Assembly (NCBI GenBank): GCA_963971225.1
Contig: OZ020270.1
Location: forward strand, 64,422,932-64,486,931
Direction of reading: 5' to 3'
Source: Melieria omissa
Taxonomy: Eukaryota; Arthropoda; Insecta; Diptera; Ulidiidae
DNA: 64,000 nt
The stretch's first letter is position 1. Every line of letters begins with the position of its first letter. Of the stretch, positions 19,102 to 30,854 are shown piece after piece. A program made the position numbers and the translations under genes. The notes under the pieces are model-generated. The model saw only the letters and a list, made by a program, of their open reading frames with translations. It had not been told where the DNA came from and did not search any database.

Positions 19102-19619
19102 CCCTTTCGGTTATTCTAAGCCATATGGCATAGCCTCTTTTCAATGCCTGTTTTAGGTCAAAAACTTGTGGATACTATATTTTTATATTTTTGTATTTTT
19201 CTCTGAAGGTGTTTATACCAAATAATGAGAAAAAATTGTTGATTAGTGTATCAAGTAAATTGGAAGGGTTCAAAAAGTGCGCAGTCCTATCGAGCTGCGT
19301 ATTTTACAAAAAGAGGTCACTTCGTACTTTTATTTATTCTATTACAAAAATCAATTTATTTTATAGGTTTATATAAGTAATCTAGTAGGTATTAATTGCT
19401 TTAGTAAGTGTAAAAAAAGTTAGATCCCAAATATTGTTCACTATGCTGTACGATTTTTTTTATTTCTTACTAAGCCATATGGCATGATGCCCAAAAACCA
19501 CTTTTTCGAACAATATTTAAAAAACTGACTTTTGATTATTCATTATGTAGGCTTAAACAGTAATAAAATAGAAAAGAATGATTTTTAAAGTTACAAACAA
19601 AAAAGAAGTACCGAAAGGG
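19102..19619. mobile_element. piggyBac-type MITE b (TTAA target)
   Basis: This 518-bp element has ends CCCTTTCGGT and ACCGAAAGGG, with TTAA at 19098-19101 and 19620-19623. It contains the palindrome GCCATATGGC twice (near 19121 and 19475). It has no coding capacity. It lies in the RT of the errantivirus, whose frame resumes right after the TTAA. Confidence 0.87.
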
Positions 19620-20559
19620 TTAAAGAAATTTTGGTATTGTTGAACAGTGCGAACATGAAAGTGAACCTCGAAAAGTCAACGTTTTTCAGGGAAGAGGTAG
19701 AATTTTTGGGATTCGTGCTATCTATGGAAGGGTTAAAAACCGCACCTGACAAAGTAAGGGCTATCCTTGATTATGAAGAGCCTAAAACCGTTCGAAGTCT
19801 CCGAGCATTTTTGGAGCTATAGGGATATTATAGAAGATTTATTAAGGGGTACGCCGACATAACAAAACCTCTCACAAAATTCTTAAGAGGTGAAAACGGG
19901 AAAATTGGTGCAAATCTGTCACAGAAAGTGAAAATAAAGTTCGACCAGGAAGGACTAAGGGCATTCGAACAACTAAACCAAATTTTAACTTCAGAGGACG
20001 TTATTCTTTTGTACCCAGACTTTAACAAACCATTTGACTTAACAACGGACGCATCGTCACAAGCCGACCAATCACGTTTATCTCAAGAACACTCTCCAAG
20101 ACGGAATCCAACTACGCAGTTAATCAGAAGAGATTATTAGCTATAGTTTGGGCCATCAAAAATTTAAGGAACTATCTCTATGGTTGTAGGGGATTGAATA
20201 ATTTCACTGACCACCATCCCCTCACATACTCGATATCAGATAAAAACCCCAACGCTAAAATTAAGCGTTGGAGGGCGTTTAGAGAAGAATTTGCTCCAAA
20301 ATTCTATTATAAACCAGGTAACTTAAACGTGGTAGCAGATGCCTTATCCAGACAGACTCTGAATTATCTATCCGAATCTGGTTCACATTCCGAAATATCT
20401 TTGACGGATACTATAAAAATAGTACAGACAAGCTTAAATAGCTTTAAAAACCAGTTCCCAATTTACAAAGGTGATAGCGAAAAGAAGAAAACAAAAATTA
20501 TATTTCAGAAATATATTTGCCACGAGTTACATTACACGGACGAACAGAATCTTATATAA
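19620..20559 (+). pseudogene. pol: Errantivirus RT thumb and RNase H
   Basis: After MITE b the frame reads KVNLEKSTFFREEVEFLGFV and LKTAPDKVRAIL, the RT connection typical of gypsy elements. A stop at 19820-19822 and a frame change follow. RNase H is present as FDLTTDASS, then a small deletion, and then TDHHPLTYSI and NVVADALSR (near 20330). The segment is clearly degenerate. Confidence 0.87.
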
Positions 20560-21111
20560 CTATTAAAGGAGACGATGAATCCAAACGTAGTTAACGCAGT
20601 TCACTACGAGGAAGAACATCTTGGTCAGGTACAAAAAATGCTACTAAAGAACTTCCAGGGCGTTAAATTCGTGTATACGCGTAAAGTTGCAATCGATGTA
20701 ACAAACAGAGATGATCAGGAAGAGATTTTAATTAACGAACATAACAGGGCACATAGGAACGTAAAAGAAAATTATAAACAAATAACTAGGGATTATTTCT
20801 TCCCAAATATACGAAAAAGGTTAGCAGAATTAACCGGGAGAAATTTTACATATCGATATCTATTCAACGGCCAAAATATCCTTTTTAACGTGATAAGTTT
20901 TCGAAATTCGCAATTGCAAAAAAAATTAGAAACACGTACAATCCCTGATTTAAAAATAGGTATAATGGAAATACCAAAACATCTTCCCCAACACGAAAAT
21001 TGTAGTATGTGATAACGAAGCGTCACTAAAACCCGAAACAATAAGAAGCTATCTCGAAAATAACCATAACATACAACAGTATGCAGTTGCACCTTATCAC
21101 AGCAAGTCTAA

Positions 21112-22466
21112 GTGCGCGTACACACATGAAGCGGTGCTGTGCTGTGCGGCGCTGTGCTACACCGAGCGGCGCTTTGCTAAGCTTTCAGTGTTCACACTTA
21201 ACGCGGTGCGGAGCGGAGCTTTTGCAAGTATCAACCTGTTGTCAACATGTGGTTGTGCAGTGAAGATTTGTAATTTCTCAGTGAAAACAGTTTTTTAACC
21301 TTCACACCGACACCAATTTTTATATACGGAAACCGACACTATAAATATATGTTAATATTTTTCTTCTCATCCATTTTACAAAGAAAGTTTTCATTTTTGA
21401 GCTAAGTTGGCAAGCAATAACAGCAAATGGACTGTTTTTAAAAGATTTCAGGTCCAAACGTAAAAGGGGGGAAAAGGGATAAATGTGGTTTCAGCCCCTA
21501 CAAAGTGGCCGAATTAGTTGATTTTTCAAAAAAATTTCACAAAAGTGCATTTTCAATTATAACTATTCTCAGATATTGAAAAAGAAGGTTTATTTATATT
21601 ATTGTGGAAAAAAGATAATATAAAAGATAAGATAAGATAATAAAAAATTAATATTAATTCATATTAACCCTTTCCTTCCCGAATTATGAAATAGCCATAG
21701 AAACAAATTGGAAGTTGGTTATTTGAAACGAGAGAACTATTTAAAAGTATTTTGCATCATATTTAAAATGGTTTCGACTTTCCAGTGGGAGGTGCGAGGA
21801 GGAGGTAGCCATACTACATTAGACTACACTGGGCTTTTATGAAGCAAAATTAAAACATATTTTATATGAAAACAAAATATCCCTTATTTACAAGTTTTTA
21901 GAGTTATTTGTTAGAGTTTTAGAGTTATTTGGTGTCCTTTGTTAAACATAGAGCAATATTACATTTTTGCCATTTAATTCTGCTGCCCTGTCGAGCGGGA
22001 ACCGTTGCACAAATGTTAACAATTTTCAATGTTCCCATAAAAACAAACTACATATTTTGCTGAAAAAGCTCAGAACAATGTTTCTTTTAATCGATACAAT
22101 TCATAGAATGGGGAAAAATCGAAAATTATACATCGAAATTCCAAATTTGAATTTGGTAGCCATATGGCTACCATGGGAAGGAAAGGGTTAAATAAAAATA
22201 AATAAGAAAAATCATTAATTAATTAATTAAAATCATTAACTCCCACAACGCATGCCGAATAACAATTTCCGATATTATATTTTCACAGTCCATGCTTGCT
22301 GCAGCGCGACGCAGCGCTTGGTTTGAAACTTTCAAAATATTTGATTTCGTCGCCGCGAAAAAGTAGCATGTGTGAACACTCGCATTTGATAACGGCAGTT
22401 TGAAAGCAACGCTCGGTAAAGCACAGCGCCGCACAGCACAGCACCGCTTCATGTGTGTACGCGCAC
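21112..22466. mobile_element. PIF/Harbinger-like MITE with TAA target duplication
   Basis: Terminal inverted repeats of about 60 bp begin GTGCGCGTACACACATGAAG and match the complement of the right end with few differences, including the GC-rich part GCGGTGCTGTGCTGTGCGG. Both sides are flanked by TAA (21109-21111, 22467-22469). The errantivirus integrase codons resume exactly there. Without the nested TTAA MITE it is about 0.83 kb. No transposase is recognisable. The superfamily is inferred from the 3-bp TWA target. Confidence 0.82.
21668..22187. mobile_element. piggyBac-type MITE c (TTAA target), nested in the TAA MITE
   Basis: This 520-bp element has ends CCCTTTCCTTCCC and GGGAAGGAAAGGG and TTAA at 21664-21667 and 22188-22191. 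Near its right end is the perfect palindrome GGTAGCCATATGGCTACC, sharing the GCCATATGGC core with MITEs a and b. It is non-coding, inserted in the middle of the TAA-flanked MITE. Confidence 0.87.
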
Positions 22467-22839
22467 TAATGGTCAGATAGAATGGTTTCATAGTACACTG
22501 ACCGAGATAGGCAAATGTATTGGAAACCAAGGGAACTTAAGTAATGTCGCGGAGGTAATCTTGTCGGCAACAATTAAATATAATATTTCGATACATTCGG
22601 TAACTGACTATAAGCCAATAGAAATAATATATGGAAATGGAATATGGAACACAGACATCGAAGAAAAACTAAGGAAGAAACAGACGGAAGACTTAGCATA
22701 CCTCAATACGAAAACAAAATATAACGCATAAATGCAGGAGATATTTTCTACATTAAGGTTAATAAAACGTTAGGAAATAAGTTGTCAAATATCTAAAAAA
22801 AAAAGTAGTTTAAGGAGGATTTAGGAACAGTTAGGATCG

Positions 22840-23119
22840 ATGGAAAAAACATTCATAAAGATAATATTCGTTCATTTCAGGTTATATCTCACAACTGCCA
22901 CAGCGAGAATAATAGACTATTCAAAGTTTCCATACACCTTAATAGAGGACGGTGAGGTTGCTGTCTATGGAGAAATTAATTATTTAATACACCGAACGGA
23001 GCTAGCAGAGTTTGCTAAAATAGCTTATGAGTCCCTTGAAATTGCTAAGGACTTTTCATACGCAGAACTACAGAGGACAATAGAAATAGATTTTGAACAC
23101 ATAATTAGATTGGGTTATA
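22840..23119 (+). pseudogene. env: Errantivirus env, N-terminal part
   Basis: An ATG at 22840 opens a frame with a hydrophobic, signal-like start (IKIIFVHFRLYL), then ARIIDYSKFPY and DGEVAVYGEINYLIH, resembling the N-terminus of insect errantivirus Env. It is cut at TA 23118-23119 by the DD41D mariner. The frame is degenerate and described only as a relic. Confidence 0.75.
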
Positions 23120-23233
23120 TAGGGGTTTCCAACAAGAGGTGTTATTTTGAATCACCCGGTATTTCGGTAGCTGTCACTTTTGAAGCTTTTATTCTTTGAC
23201 ATTTGACAAGTAGAAACTACGCCATTACTAAAA

Positions 23234-23590
23234 ATGGAACGAAACGCGCTTCAACAACACATTGAAATTATTAAAATTCACTACAAAAATGGTGAAAATC
23301 TTGCAGTCACAGTTCGCAAAACTAAAGCATTTTTGGGTCGTCGTGAAGCACCTTGTCGGACCGCAATACAGAAATTGGTGGAAAAATTCGAGCTGCTGTG
23401 ACAAGTTAGTGATGTGAAGAATAAAACCCATGCACGTCCTTCAAGAACAACTGAGAATATTGCTGCTGTAGCCCAAAGTGTTGAAGAAAACCCAGGTTTG
23501 TCGATTCCTCGTCGTTCTTTGGAATTGGGCATTCCAAAAACGTCATTACACCGTATTTTGCATAAAGACTTGGGTCTTAAGGCTTATAAA
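23234..23590 (+). pseudogene. rosa-type mariner transposase, N-terminal half
   Basis: The frame starts MERNALQQHIEIIKIHY, an N-terminal DNA-binding helix-turn-helix as in mariners. One in-frame TGA (23399-23401) interrupts it. The same frame then continues with IPRRSLELGIPKTSLHRIL, the second helix-turn-helix. Homology stops after LGLKAYK at about 23590, where an unclassified insertion and element C begin. Confidence 0.88.
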
Positions 23591-23682
23591 GAAAGGCCGA
23601 GAAAACATGTTTTTTTTGAAAAATTTTTGATGGGAAGGTTTTTAAGATAAACACTGGAAAATTTTTTCAGATGTAGGTATAT

Positions 23683-24113
23683 TGTTACGAAATTTCCCAG
23701 TTCGTTATCGACGGTTCGTTTTGATTGTATTTGAAAATAAAACAACTTCAATCATTCAGCGCAAAAGGCCCAAAAAACCAACAATACTTTATTTACAGAA
23801 TTTACACACCGCTTGTATCTACACTTGTTACCACTTTGCTCGCTCAACACAGACTCGACCCCTTGCGCTGCCACTGCTGCTTTTATACCAATTTTCTTAT
23901 CGCGCCGAAGTTTCTTGCAACTTCTAATAGCGCTCGACCATTCTCGCACAGCCCATTTCTTCGAGAACCATCCTTGCCATATCGGACTATACCAAGCGAA
24001 TTTATAACAGTTTTGCTGTACTTCACAGTGCATGCCTAAAAGTATGCTTGGAAAACATTCGTGCGGAGAAAAGCATTCCTGTACAGTGCGGCACAGAATT
24101 TCTCATCGTATCA
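23683..24113 (-). repeat. LTR of element C (3' LTR in element sense)
   Basis: It spans TGTTACGAAATTTCCC to CATCGTATCA. It carries a 5-bp deletion against its partner at 29108-29543. Confidence 0.94.
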
Positions 24114-24124
24114 CTGTCCATCGC

Positions 24125-27100
24125 TTAGACTTGTTCGTCCCGAACAAGTACCGAGGCTCCGCCGGAGTAAGACGCCAGGCGCTCCAAATGGACTACTTTC
24201 AGCCTGGCGTTTCCGCTGCAGCAGCGTTGAACCCTGTACACCACGTCATTAATCCTGGTCACGACCTTGTACGGTCCTTCCCATGACGTTTGGAGCTTTG
24301 GAGATAAACCTTTCCTGCGCTGCGGGTTGTAAAGCATTACCAGATCGCCTTCTTGGAACCCCGCTGTGTTAGCTCGTAGATCATATCTGGCTTTCATCTT
24401 ATCGCTGACCAGTTGGATACGGTCCCTTATAAACTGGTGGATTTCTTCCAGCTCCGATCGCTTATTAACTGCGTAATCAGTCTTAGCGCCTTCCGTCGTG
24501 CTGACCACTCCGAACTTCAAGCCAGCAGGCAATCTCAGCTCTGTGCCGAACACTGCTCGGGCTGGAGTGAGTGATGTCGTATAGTGCGGGGCTGACCTAT
24601 ACGCCATCAAGAACAGCGGAATATGCGTGTCCCAATCCTTCTGATTCCTGCCTACTACTTTCCGCAGATATTCCTCCAGTGTTCGATTGAATCGTTCCAC
24701 CATGCCGTCGGACTGGGGATGCAAAGGACAGGTGCGAGTTTTCCTTATTCCTAGTAGCTCACACACTTCTTTTAATACAAGAGACTCGAAATTCCGGCCT
24801 TGATCCGAGTGCAACTCCAGTGGAACTCCAAATCTGGCCACCCAGTTGTTTACCAACATTCCCGCGACCGTGGTGGCCTCCTGGTTAGGAATAGGATACA
24901 CTTCGGGCCATTTGCTGAAATAGTCCATTACCACCAGCACATATTTGTTGCCTTGAGTGCTGAGTGGGAATGGCCCGGCGACGTCCATGGCAATTCGCTC
25001 AAAGGGCGCTCCCATGTTCTACTGCTGCATGCGGCCCCGAGATCTTCTTGTTGGCCCTTTCGCAGCCGAACATCGATCACAGCTCTTAATCCAATCGGCG
25101 ACAGACTCCTGGCATCCTACCCAGTAGAATCGCCTTTTATTTTGGCGACAGTTTTTGTGATGTGATCGAGGCACCGATCACCTCGTTGATCCTGCATTTC
25201 GGGACTAAAATTAGGGAATTGCTGGTCCGGCTGTCCTCACTCAACCATCGGACAGCCGCAGACTTTGCCACTGCGCCCAGTAAGCCTTCGCGATCGGGCT
25301 CTCACCGGCCATCTCCTGCCAGTCTAGACGAGCGCCTTGCTCCTTGCCTTCGACGATTTTTGCAAGATCCGCATCCTCGCGCTGGTCCTTTTGTATCCTC
25401 TCCGCAGACCACTCTTCCTCTGGCATAACGCTGACCAATCGTACGTCCACTATCTGCTCTTTGCTTTCGGCTCGCGAACAATGCCTGCATTCGGTTTTGC
25501 ACGGACGGCTTGACAAGGCATCGGCATTTCCATGGCTGCTACCCTTGCGATGCTCTACCGTGTAGTCGTAGCTCTGCAGCCGCTCGATCCACCGCGCCAA
25601 TTGGCCTTCCGGATCTTTAAAGTTCTGTAGCCATTTCAATGCCGCATGATCTGTGCGCAGGCGAAACTTTTGCCCATACAGGTATTTGTGGAAGTGTTTC
25701 ACGCATTCCAATACTGCGAGCAACTCCCTTCGGGTCACACAGTAGTTGCGTTCAGGCTTTGACAAAATTTTGCTGTAGTAGGCTATCACTTGTTCTTGGC
25801 CATCTATTATCTGTGACAGCACACCGCCAATACTATGCCCACTTGCATCTGTATCCAGTACAAACATCGCTCCAGGCACGGGGAAGGCCAGAATTGGAGC
25901 AGTGCACAATTTTTCCTTCAGTCGTGCAAAAGCCTGCTCCTGTTCTTCACCCCACGCGAAGGCTTGATTCTTTTTCGTCAGTTTGTGCAAGCTGCCAGCT
26001 ATGTTCGCAAATCCTGGAACGAATCTTCGGTAGTATGTGCACAGGCCCAGGAAACTGCGGAGTTCGTGTAGATTGCGTGGTCGGGGCCACTCCTTTACCG
26101 CCGTGATCTTGCCTTCGTCCGTATGTACTCCGCGAGCAGAAACCGTGTGACCCAGATATTTTACCTCTTTTTGAAACAGCGAGCTCTTCTTTGGGTTGAG
26201 TTTAAGCCCGGCTTTCTGTATTCGCTCAAATACCTCCTTCAGCTTTTCCAGGTGGTCGTCGAAGCTTTTGCCCATCACGATTATGTCGTCGAGGTATACC
26301 AGACACGTCCGCCAATGCAGCCCTTTCAGCACACGCTCCATTAGCCGCTCGAATGTTGCTGGTGCGTTGCAGAGTCCAAACGGCATGACGGTGAACTGCC
26401 ACAAACCGTCGCCAACACTAAAAGCCGTTTTCTCCTTGTCCTTGTCTGCAAGCTCCACCTGCCAATAGCCGCTGCGTAAGTCGAGTGTGGAAAACCACTG
26501 TGTGCCTGACAGTGTGTCCAGGGTGTCATCGATCCGAGGTAGTGGATAGCTGTCCTTCTTGGTCACGTCATTGAGCTTTCGATAGTCGACACAAAATCGG
26601 GTACTGCCATCCTTTTTCTTGACTAGCACGACCGGCGAGCACCAAGGACCTGACGAAGGCTCTATGACATTTTCTTTATGCATGTTTTCAATCAAATTTG
26701 TGACCTCTTGGCCAGAGGGACCCGTCTTGGTGGTTGGCGGATTGGTTTCGCACTTCCGGAGTCGATGTTGTGCTTCACTATGGCTGTTCTTCCGCCCGCT
26801 TCTGTTGCAAATATTGACCCATAGTGCTGTAGGAGTGACCGTGCCTTCTGTTTCTGCTCGGCTGTCAATTCGCTGCTCCACTGGTTCTGCGGTATGGCGT
26901 GCATGTTAGAACCCCTTTCCTTACTTCCTCCGGATGGACTGCTTTCGCAATTGACAACTGCTTCAGCCTCTCTACACTCGCCAATGACCGCATCTTTTCC
27001 GACATATCTGGGTGTGTTTAGTGGGTTGAGTATCCTGACTGGTATTTTGCCATTTTGTGGTTCCACTAATGTACGTCCGATAATTACGTTGTCGTATCCT

Positions 27101-27646
27101 TGTTTTGGCGCTTCTACAACCCACAGCCGACCTGTCCCATCGTCCTCGTCCACCTTTGCCCACACAATCGCCTCGGAATTCGCTGGTATCTTCTGGTGTT
27201 GACACGAGACAACCTTCCTTACCGCCACGCTTCGCTCATAGCCAGTGTGCAGTACCTCAGCACATTTTCTTTCAGGTCCAGCGTAAAACCGTGCCTAATC
27301 ATGAAATCCACGCCGATAATCACGTCGTCCATTATATCCGCGACGATGAACTCATGTTCCAGGCTGCTGGTGCCGATAGCAACTGTTTTTGTTACTTTTC
27401 CTCTTACCGGCGCACGCTCGCCAGTCGCAGTCCTTAGCTGTATGCCATGCAGCGGTTCCCAGTTCTTCAGGAGCTTCCTTTTTATGATCGAATATGACGC
27501 TCCAGTATCCAGTGTCAACACGAACAATTTTCCATCTATCTTTCCTTCAATCGTCAAGCTGCTGGGTTGTCGTTTCAACTGTGAGACAAGGACGGTAGGG
27601 CAGCAGGTTGTGGGGATCAGCTCACGCCCCTTTGGGCTGACCCGTT
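24125..27646 (-). pseudogene. pol: Pol of element C, broken
   Basis: In element sense the protease (LTLDTGASYSII near 27500) is followed by a deletion near 27250 that shifts the frame. RT starts late with a frameshift near 26710 (reading VTNLIENMHKENV), holds YLDDIIVMG (near 26290), and runs through RNase H (LDTDASGHS). A rearranged, shortened linker lies near 25150-25240. Integrase (24125-25015) is open and has MDVAGPFP, HSDQGRNF and SDGMVERFN. At least three lesions prevent a functional polyprotein. Confidence 0.92.
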
Positions 27647-27656
27647 TTAGTTTAAC
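27614..27656 (-). promoter_or_regulatory. Probable -1 frameshift signal, element C
   Basis: On the minus strand GTTAAAC (27656-27650) is followed by the TAA-containing 6-nt spacer and an 8-bp stem between 27643-27636 and 27621-27614. The layout is identical to that in elements A, B and E. Confidence 0.72.
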
Positions 27657-29041
27657 GACTCGTCGTCCTCAGCCCTGCGCTTGTTGGCTGGGCCTCTATT
27701 GTCAGTATTACTCGCTTCAGGCGATTGCGAACGAGAACGGGAACGCCTCTTTCGTTGGCGGCAGTCTCGTGCTATGTGACCCTGCTTGCCACATGTCCAG
27801 CAAACAACTTTAGAGGAGACAACCCGTGGCCTGCCCGGTGTCTCAGAGCTTATGGCCTGGATCAAAATGTCGCTGTCCGGCTGAATTTGGCGTATCCTTG
27901 CAGGTGCATACCGAGTGCCTCCAATCCATGTCGCCTCATATGTCATCGCGCTGGTCACCGTCTCCTTAAATGTCGGCTTGCCCATCATCAAAGCACTGCG
28001 ACGTGTCTCGGGATCATGCAGATCTTCAATGAACGACTCAATCTTCATCCTCTCGAGATCATCAGCTCCGAATTTTGGGTAGCACAACTGTACGAGCCGC
28101 TCAATGTCTGCTGCATATGTCTGCAGCGCCTCGCTGGCTCTCTGCCTGCGGTTCTTCAGCTCACAGTAGTACAGCGTATGGTTGTGCTCGTTGCTGTACT
28201 TCACTGCCAACGCTCTCATGACGGCCTCGTAATCACTTCTCGAACATTCCGGAACTGATTTCATTACCTCAGCCGCAGGACCTTTCAGCGCCAGAGCCAA
28301 TCTCCGACCCTTCCTGATATCGGTCCACTGATTTTCCAAAGCAGCTAAGTCGAATTGCAGTTTAAATGTATCGAACGGCGTAGCACCATCATAAGTAGGC
28401 ACTTCTGTTCGGGTGGCGAAACTTTCCGGAACCGGCGGCAAACATTCTCGTGGCTGTACCTCTCTAAGCCGCTCGTCGATTTTTCTGTTTACCGAATCCT
28501 CCAGACTGTCAACTCGTTTGTCTAAATGTTCTACTCGCGTCTCCAGGTGCTCAACTTTTACATTAATCCTGTCTGAAATCTCTTCCACTTTCTGCTCCAA
28601 GCGCTCAGAATTTTCCTGAAGCTTGCTGGACAACTCGCGATTCGCATTTTCAAATTTTTCCGCATTTTCCTGGAGTTTTGTTTCCATTCGCTCTGCCATT
28701 TGCGCCGAGAGTTCCTGATTCGTGGTTTCCATTTTCCGGTTGGAAGCTTCAAACATGCCTTTCATTGCGACCATAAGCTGGCTCATGTCCATTGCTTGTG
28801 GTGGCGTAGCCGCTGCAGCCGTACTTTGCATCGACGCAGCACCAGCAGGCGATTCGTCCACCTTGGCCGACGCCTCTTGTTCCTGCGTTCCGAACTCGTG
28901 TGCAGCCCAATCAATGCCTCGTGATTCACACGCCTCTCGCAAACGCAGCTGCAACTCCACCTTTCCACCAGCAGTCGGCAAATTCCATGCAGCCAGCTCC
29001 TTCTTCAGCTGGTCCACCTTCAGCAGCTCGAGTTTAACCAT
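27647..29041 (-). CDS. gag: Gag of element C, SAP domain plus CCHC knuckle
   Basis: The intact 464-residue Gag has the ATG at 29041-29039. The SAP-like region (VDQLKKELAAWNLPT) and an Ala/Gln-rich linker are shared with B and E. The coiled coil has its own repeat order (METTNQELSAQMAERMETK, then FENANRELSSKLQENSE). After KVEHLETRVEHLDKRVDSL the sequence again matches the other copies through the capsid-like region and the CWTCGKQGHIARDC knuckle. Confidence 0.9.
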   Translation of the reverse strand: MVKLELLKVDQLKKELAAWNLPTAGGKVELQLRLREACESRGIDWAAHEFGTQEQEASAKVDESPAGAASMQSTAAAATPPQAMDMSQLMVAMKGMFEASNRKMETTNQELSAQMAERMETKLQENAEKFENANRELSSKLQENSERLEQKVEEISDRINVKVEHLETRVEHLDKRVDSLEDSVNRKIDERLREVQPRECLPPVPESFATRTEVPTYDGATPFDTFKLQFDLAALENQWTDIRKGRRLALALKGPAAEVMKSVPECSRSDYEAVMRALAVKYSNEHNHTLYYCELKNRRQRASEALQTYAADIERLVQLCYPKFGADDLERMKIESFIEDLHDPETRRSALMMGKPTFKETVTSAMTYEATWIGGTRYAPARIRQIQPDSDILIQAISSETPGRPRVVSSKVVCWTCGKQGHIARDCRQRKRRSRSRSQSPEASNTDNRGPANKRRAEDDESLN

Positions 29042-29107
29042 GTCTGCGTTTTTATAATTTAATTGTTTTTATCTTCAGTAACACAATCCTGACTTTCTGA
29101 CACAAAA

Positions 29108-29543
29108 TGTTACGAAATTCCCCAGTTCGTTATCGACGGTTCGTTTTGATTGTATTTGAAAATAAAACAACTTCAATCATTCAGCGCAAAAGGCCCAAAA
29201 AACCAACAATACTTTATTTACAGAATTTACACTTCGCTTGTATCTACACTTGTTACCACTTTGCTCGCTCAACACAGACTCGACCCCTTGCGCTGCCACT
29301 GCTGCTTTTATACCAATTTTCTTATCGCGCCGAAGTTTCTTGCAACTTCTAATTGGAAAGCGCTCGACCATTCTCGCACAGCCCATTTCTTCGAGAACCA
29401 TCCTTGCCATATCGGACTATACCAAGCGAATTTATAACAGTTTTGCTGTACTTCACAGTGCATGCCTAAAAGTATGCTTGGAAAACATTCGTGCGGAGAA
29501 AAGCATTCCTGTACAGTGCGGCACAGAATTTCTCATCGTATCA
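29108..29543 (-). repeat. LTR of element C (5' LTR in element sense)
   Basis: This is the 436-bp partner of 23683-24113. Just inside it the complement of a TGGTGTCAGAA-like primer site is altered to TTTTGTGTCAGAAAGTC (about 29090-29107). The primer site of this copy is therefore mutated. Confidence 0.92.
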
Positions 29544-29547
29544 ATAT

Positions 29548-30131
29548 GTTTATTGTACAAGTAAAAAAAGTTTCAAGATAAAATATGCAAAGGGAGGGAG
29601 GGGGCCATCGAGCAATGGCGGCAGGACTTCCGCTGTTTGAAATGACTTGAAACACAAAAATGAAATTTTTTCTTATTCTGTATCCTTTTGTCTATGGCTG
29701 GAACTAAATTAAAAAAAAAATGAAAAATGAAAGAAATATGCGATTTTGACTAAAAAACTCAATTTTTACCTACATTTTCAATACAAATTTCTATTTTTAA
29801 TGAAAAAAAATTATTATTTCTTGAAGATCCTAGTTCCAGCCATAGCTAAGACCTTGATAAATGACTGTCTAAAATTTCGTAGCTATTGCTCAACTCGTGT
29901 GGCCTAAATCACTTTCGCAAGGTCAAAAAATGTAGTTTTGAGAAAAACGCGTTCAAAGTTTTGCTTCAGTACTCGGCGCGCTCAACACCGCTACCTGTTT
30001 CGATAAATTGCTTCCGTAATTCGAAAGATTTCAACTTCAAATTTTGGGAGCGTATTCTACAATCATGTATTAATCCAAAAATGCATGAAAAAAAAATCTA
30101 TTTTTTTGACCGCACAAGGTAGAAACCCCCC
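29548..30131. other. Unclassified AT-rich insertion in the mariner transposase
   Basis: These roughly 580 bp, plus about 90 bp left of element C (23591-23678), separate the two transposase halves and resemble no family I recognise. The stretch contains A-rich tracts, a G-rich run (GGGAGGGAGGGGG near 29593) and an inverted pair TATGGCTGGAACTA / TAGTTCCAGCCATA (29693-29706, 29831-29844). It ends AACCCCCCTT before the transposase frame resumes. I found no terminal repeats or target duplication. Confidence 0.5.
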
Positions 30132-30854
30132 TTAACACAAGGATTCAAGCCGACCGATCATCAATAACGTCGTGTCTTTGCTGATTGGGTCCTTGAAATG
30201 CATGAAAATGATCCGGAATTCCATCGAAAAATCATCTTGACTGATGAGGCCCATTTCCACCTCGGTGGCTACGTCAACAAGCAAAATTGTCGCATCTGGG
30301 GCTCGGAAAACCCAAGAGTTATTGTTGAGAAGCCTCTCCATCCTCAACGTATGACTGTTTGGTGCGGTTTATGGTCCGGCGGAGTCATTGGACCTTACTT
30401 TTTCGAAAATAAGGTTGGATCAACAGTTACGGTGAATGGATTGCACTATCGAGAGATGATTAATGATTTTTTATGGTCGGAGTTGGATAGTATTGATCTG
30501 GGCAACGTTTACTTTCAACAAGACGGCGCTACGTGCCACACAAGCAACGAAACCTTTGCTCTTTTACGGGAAAAGTTTCCGGACCCTGTTATCTTTGGAA
30601 GAGGTGATCACAATTGGCCACCGAGATCTTGTGATTTAACTCCTTGCGACTTCTTCCTTTGGGGCCACGTGAAAGATAAGGTGTACGCCAACAGCCCAGC
30701 GTCCATTCAAGACCTCAAAGATAGAATTCGTGAGGATATCGAGCACATAGGGCAGCCACTTTGCGATTTGGTTATGGTAAATTTCATGAAAAGGATATGG
30801 TCATGTAAGCGTGGTCGTGGTGGCCATTTGGCTGATGTTGTTTTTCATTATTAA
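30132..30854 (+). pseudogene. rosa-type mariner transposase, catalytic half (DD41D)
   Basis: The frame resumes at TQGFKPTDHQ, has one TAA (30165-30167) and is then open to 30854. The catalytic residues lie in ILTDEAHFHLGG, FQQDGATCH and DLTPCDFFLWG, with 41 residues between the second Asp and the Asp of PCDFF. It ends RGGHLADVVFHY, the usual mariner C-terminus. Apart from the nonsense codon this half is well preserved. Confidence 0.92.

Larger units (their letters stand above)
20575..22731 (+). pseudogene. pol: Errantivirus integrase, deleted and split by a TAA MITE
   Basis: The zinc-binding region is read as INEHNRAHRNVKENY followed by RDYFFPNIRKR. A large part of the catalytic core is missing: the frame passes from the early core to VVCDNEAS (the second catalytic Asp region) and PYHSKS. 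There it is cut by the MITE at 21112-22466. To the right it continues NGQIEWFHSTL, holding the catalytic Glu, so SKSNGQIE was one motif. It ends near 22729. Confidence 0.85.
23683..29543 (-). mobile_element. Element C: Ty3/gypsy, SAP-Gag family, LTR subtype 2 (-)
   Basis: A complete but defective element, flanked by ATAT at 23679-23682 and 29544-29547. The LTRs are 431 and 436 bp, differing by about three substitutions and a 5-bp deletion (missing TTGGA-type bases near 23930), so it is a recent insertion. Gag is intact; pol has several breaks. It lies within sequence that had itself entered the DD41D mariner. Confidence 0.95.

Noticed and set aside
24125..29041. Many long plus-strand frames opposite gag and pol of elements B and C
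   Set aside because: They are antisense shadows of conserved retroelement genes and recur in every copy for that reason.
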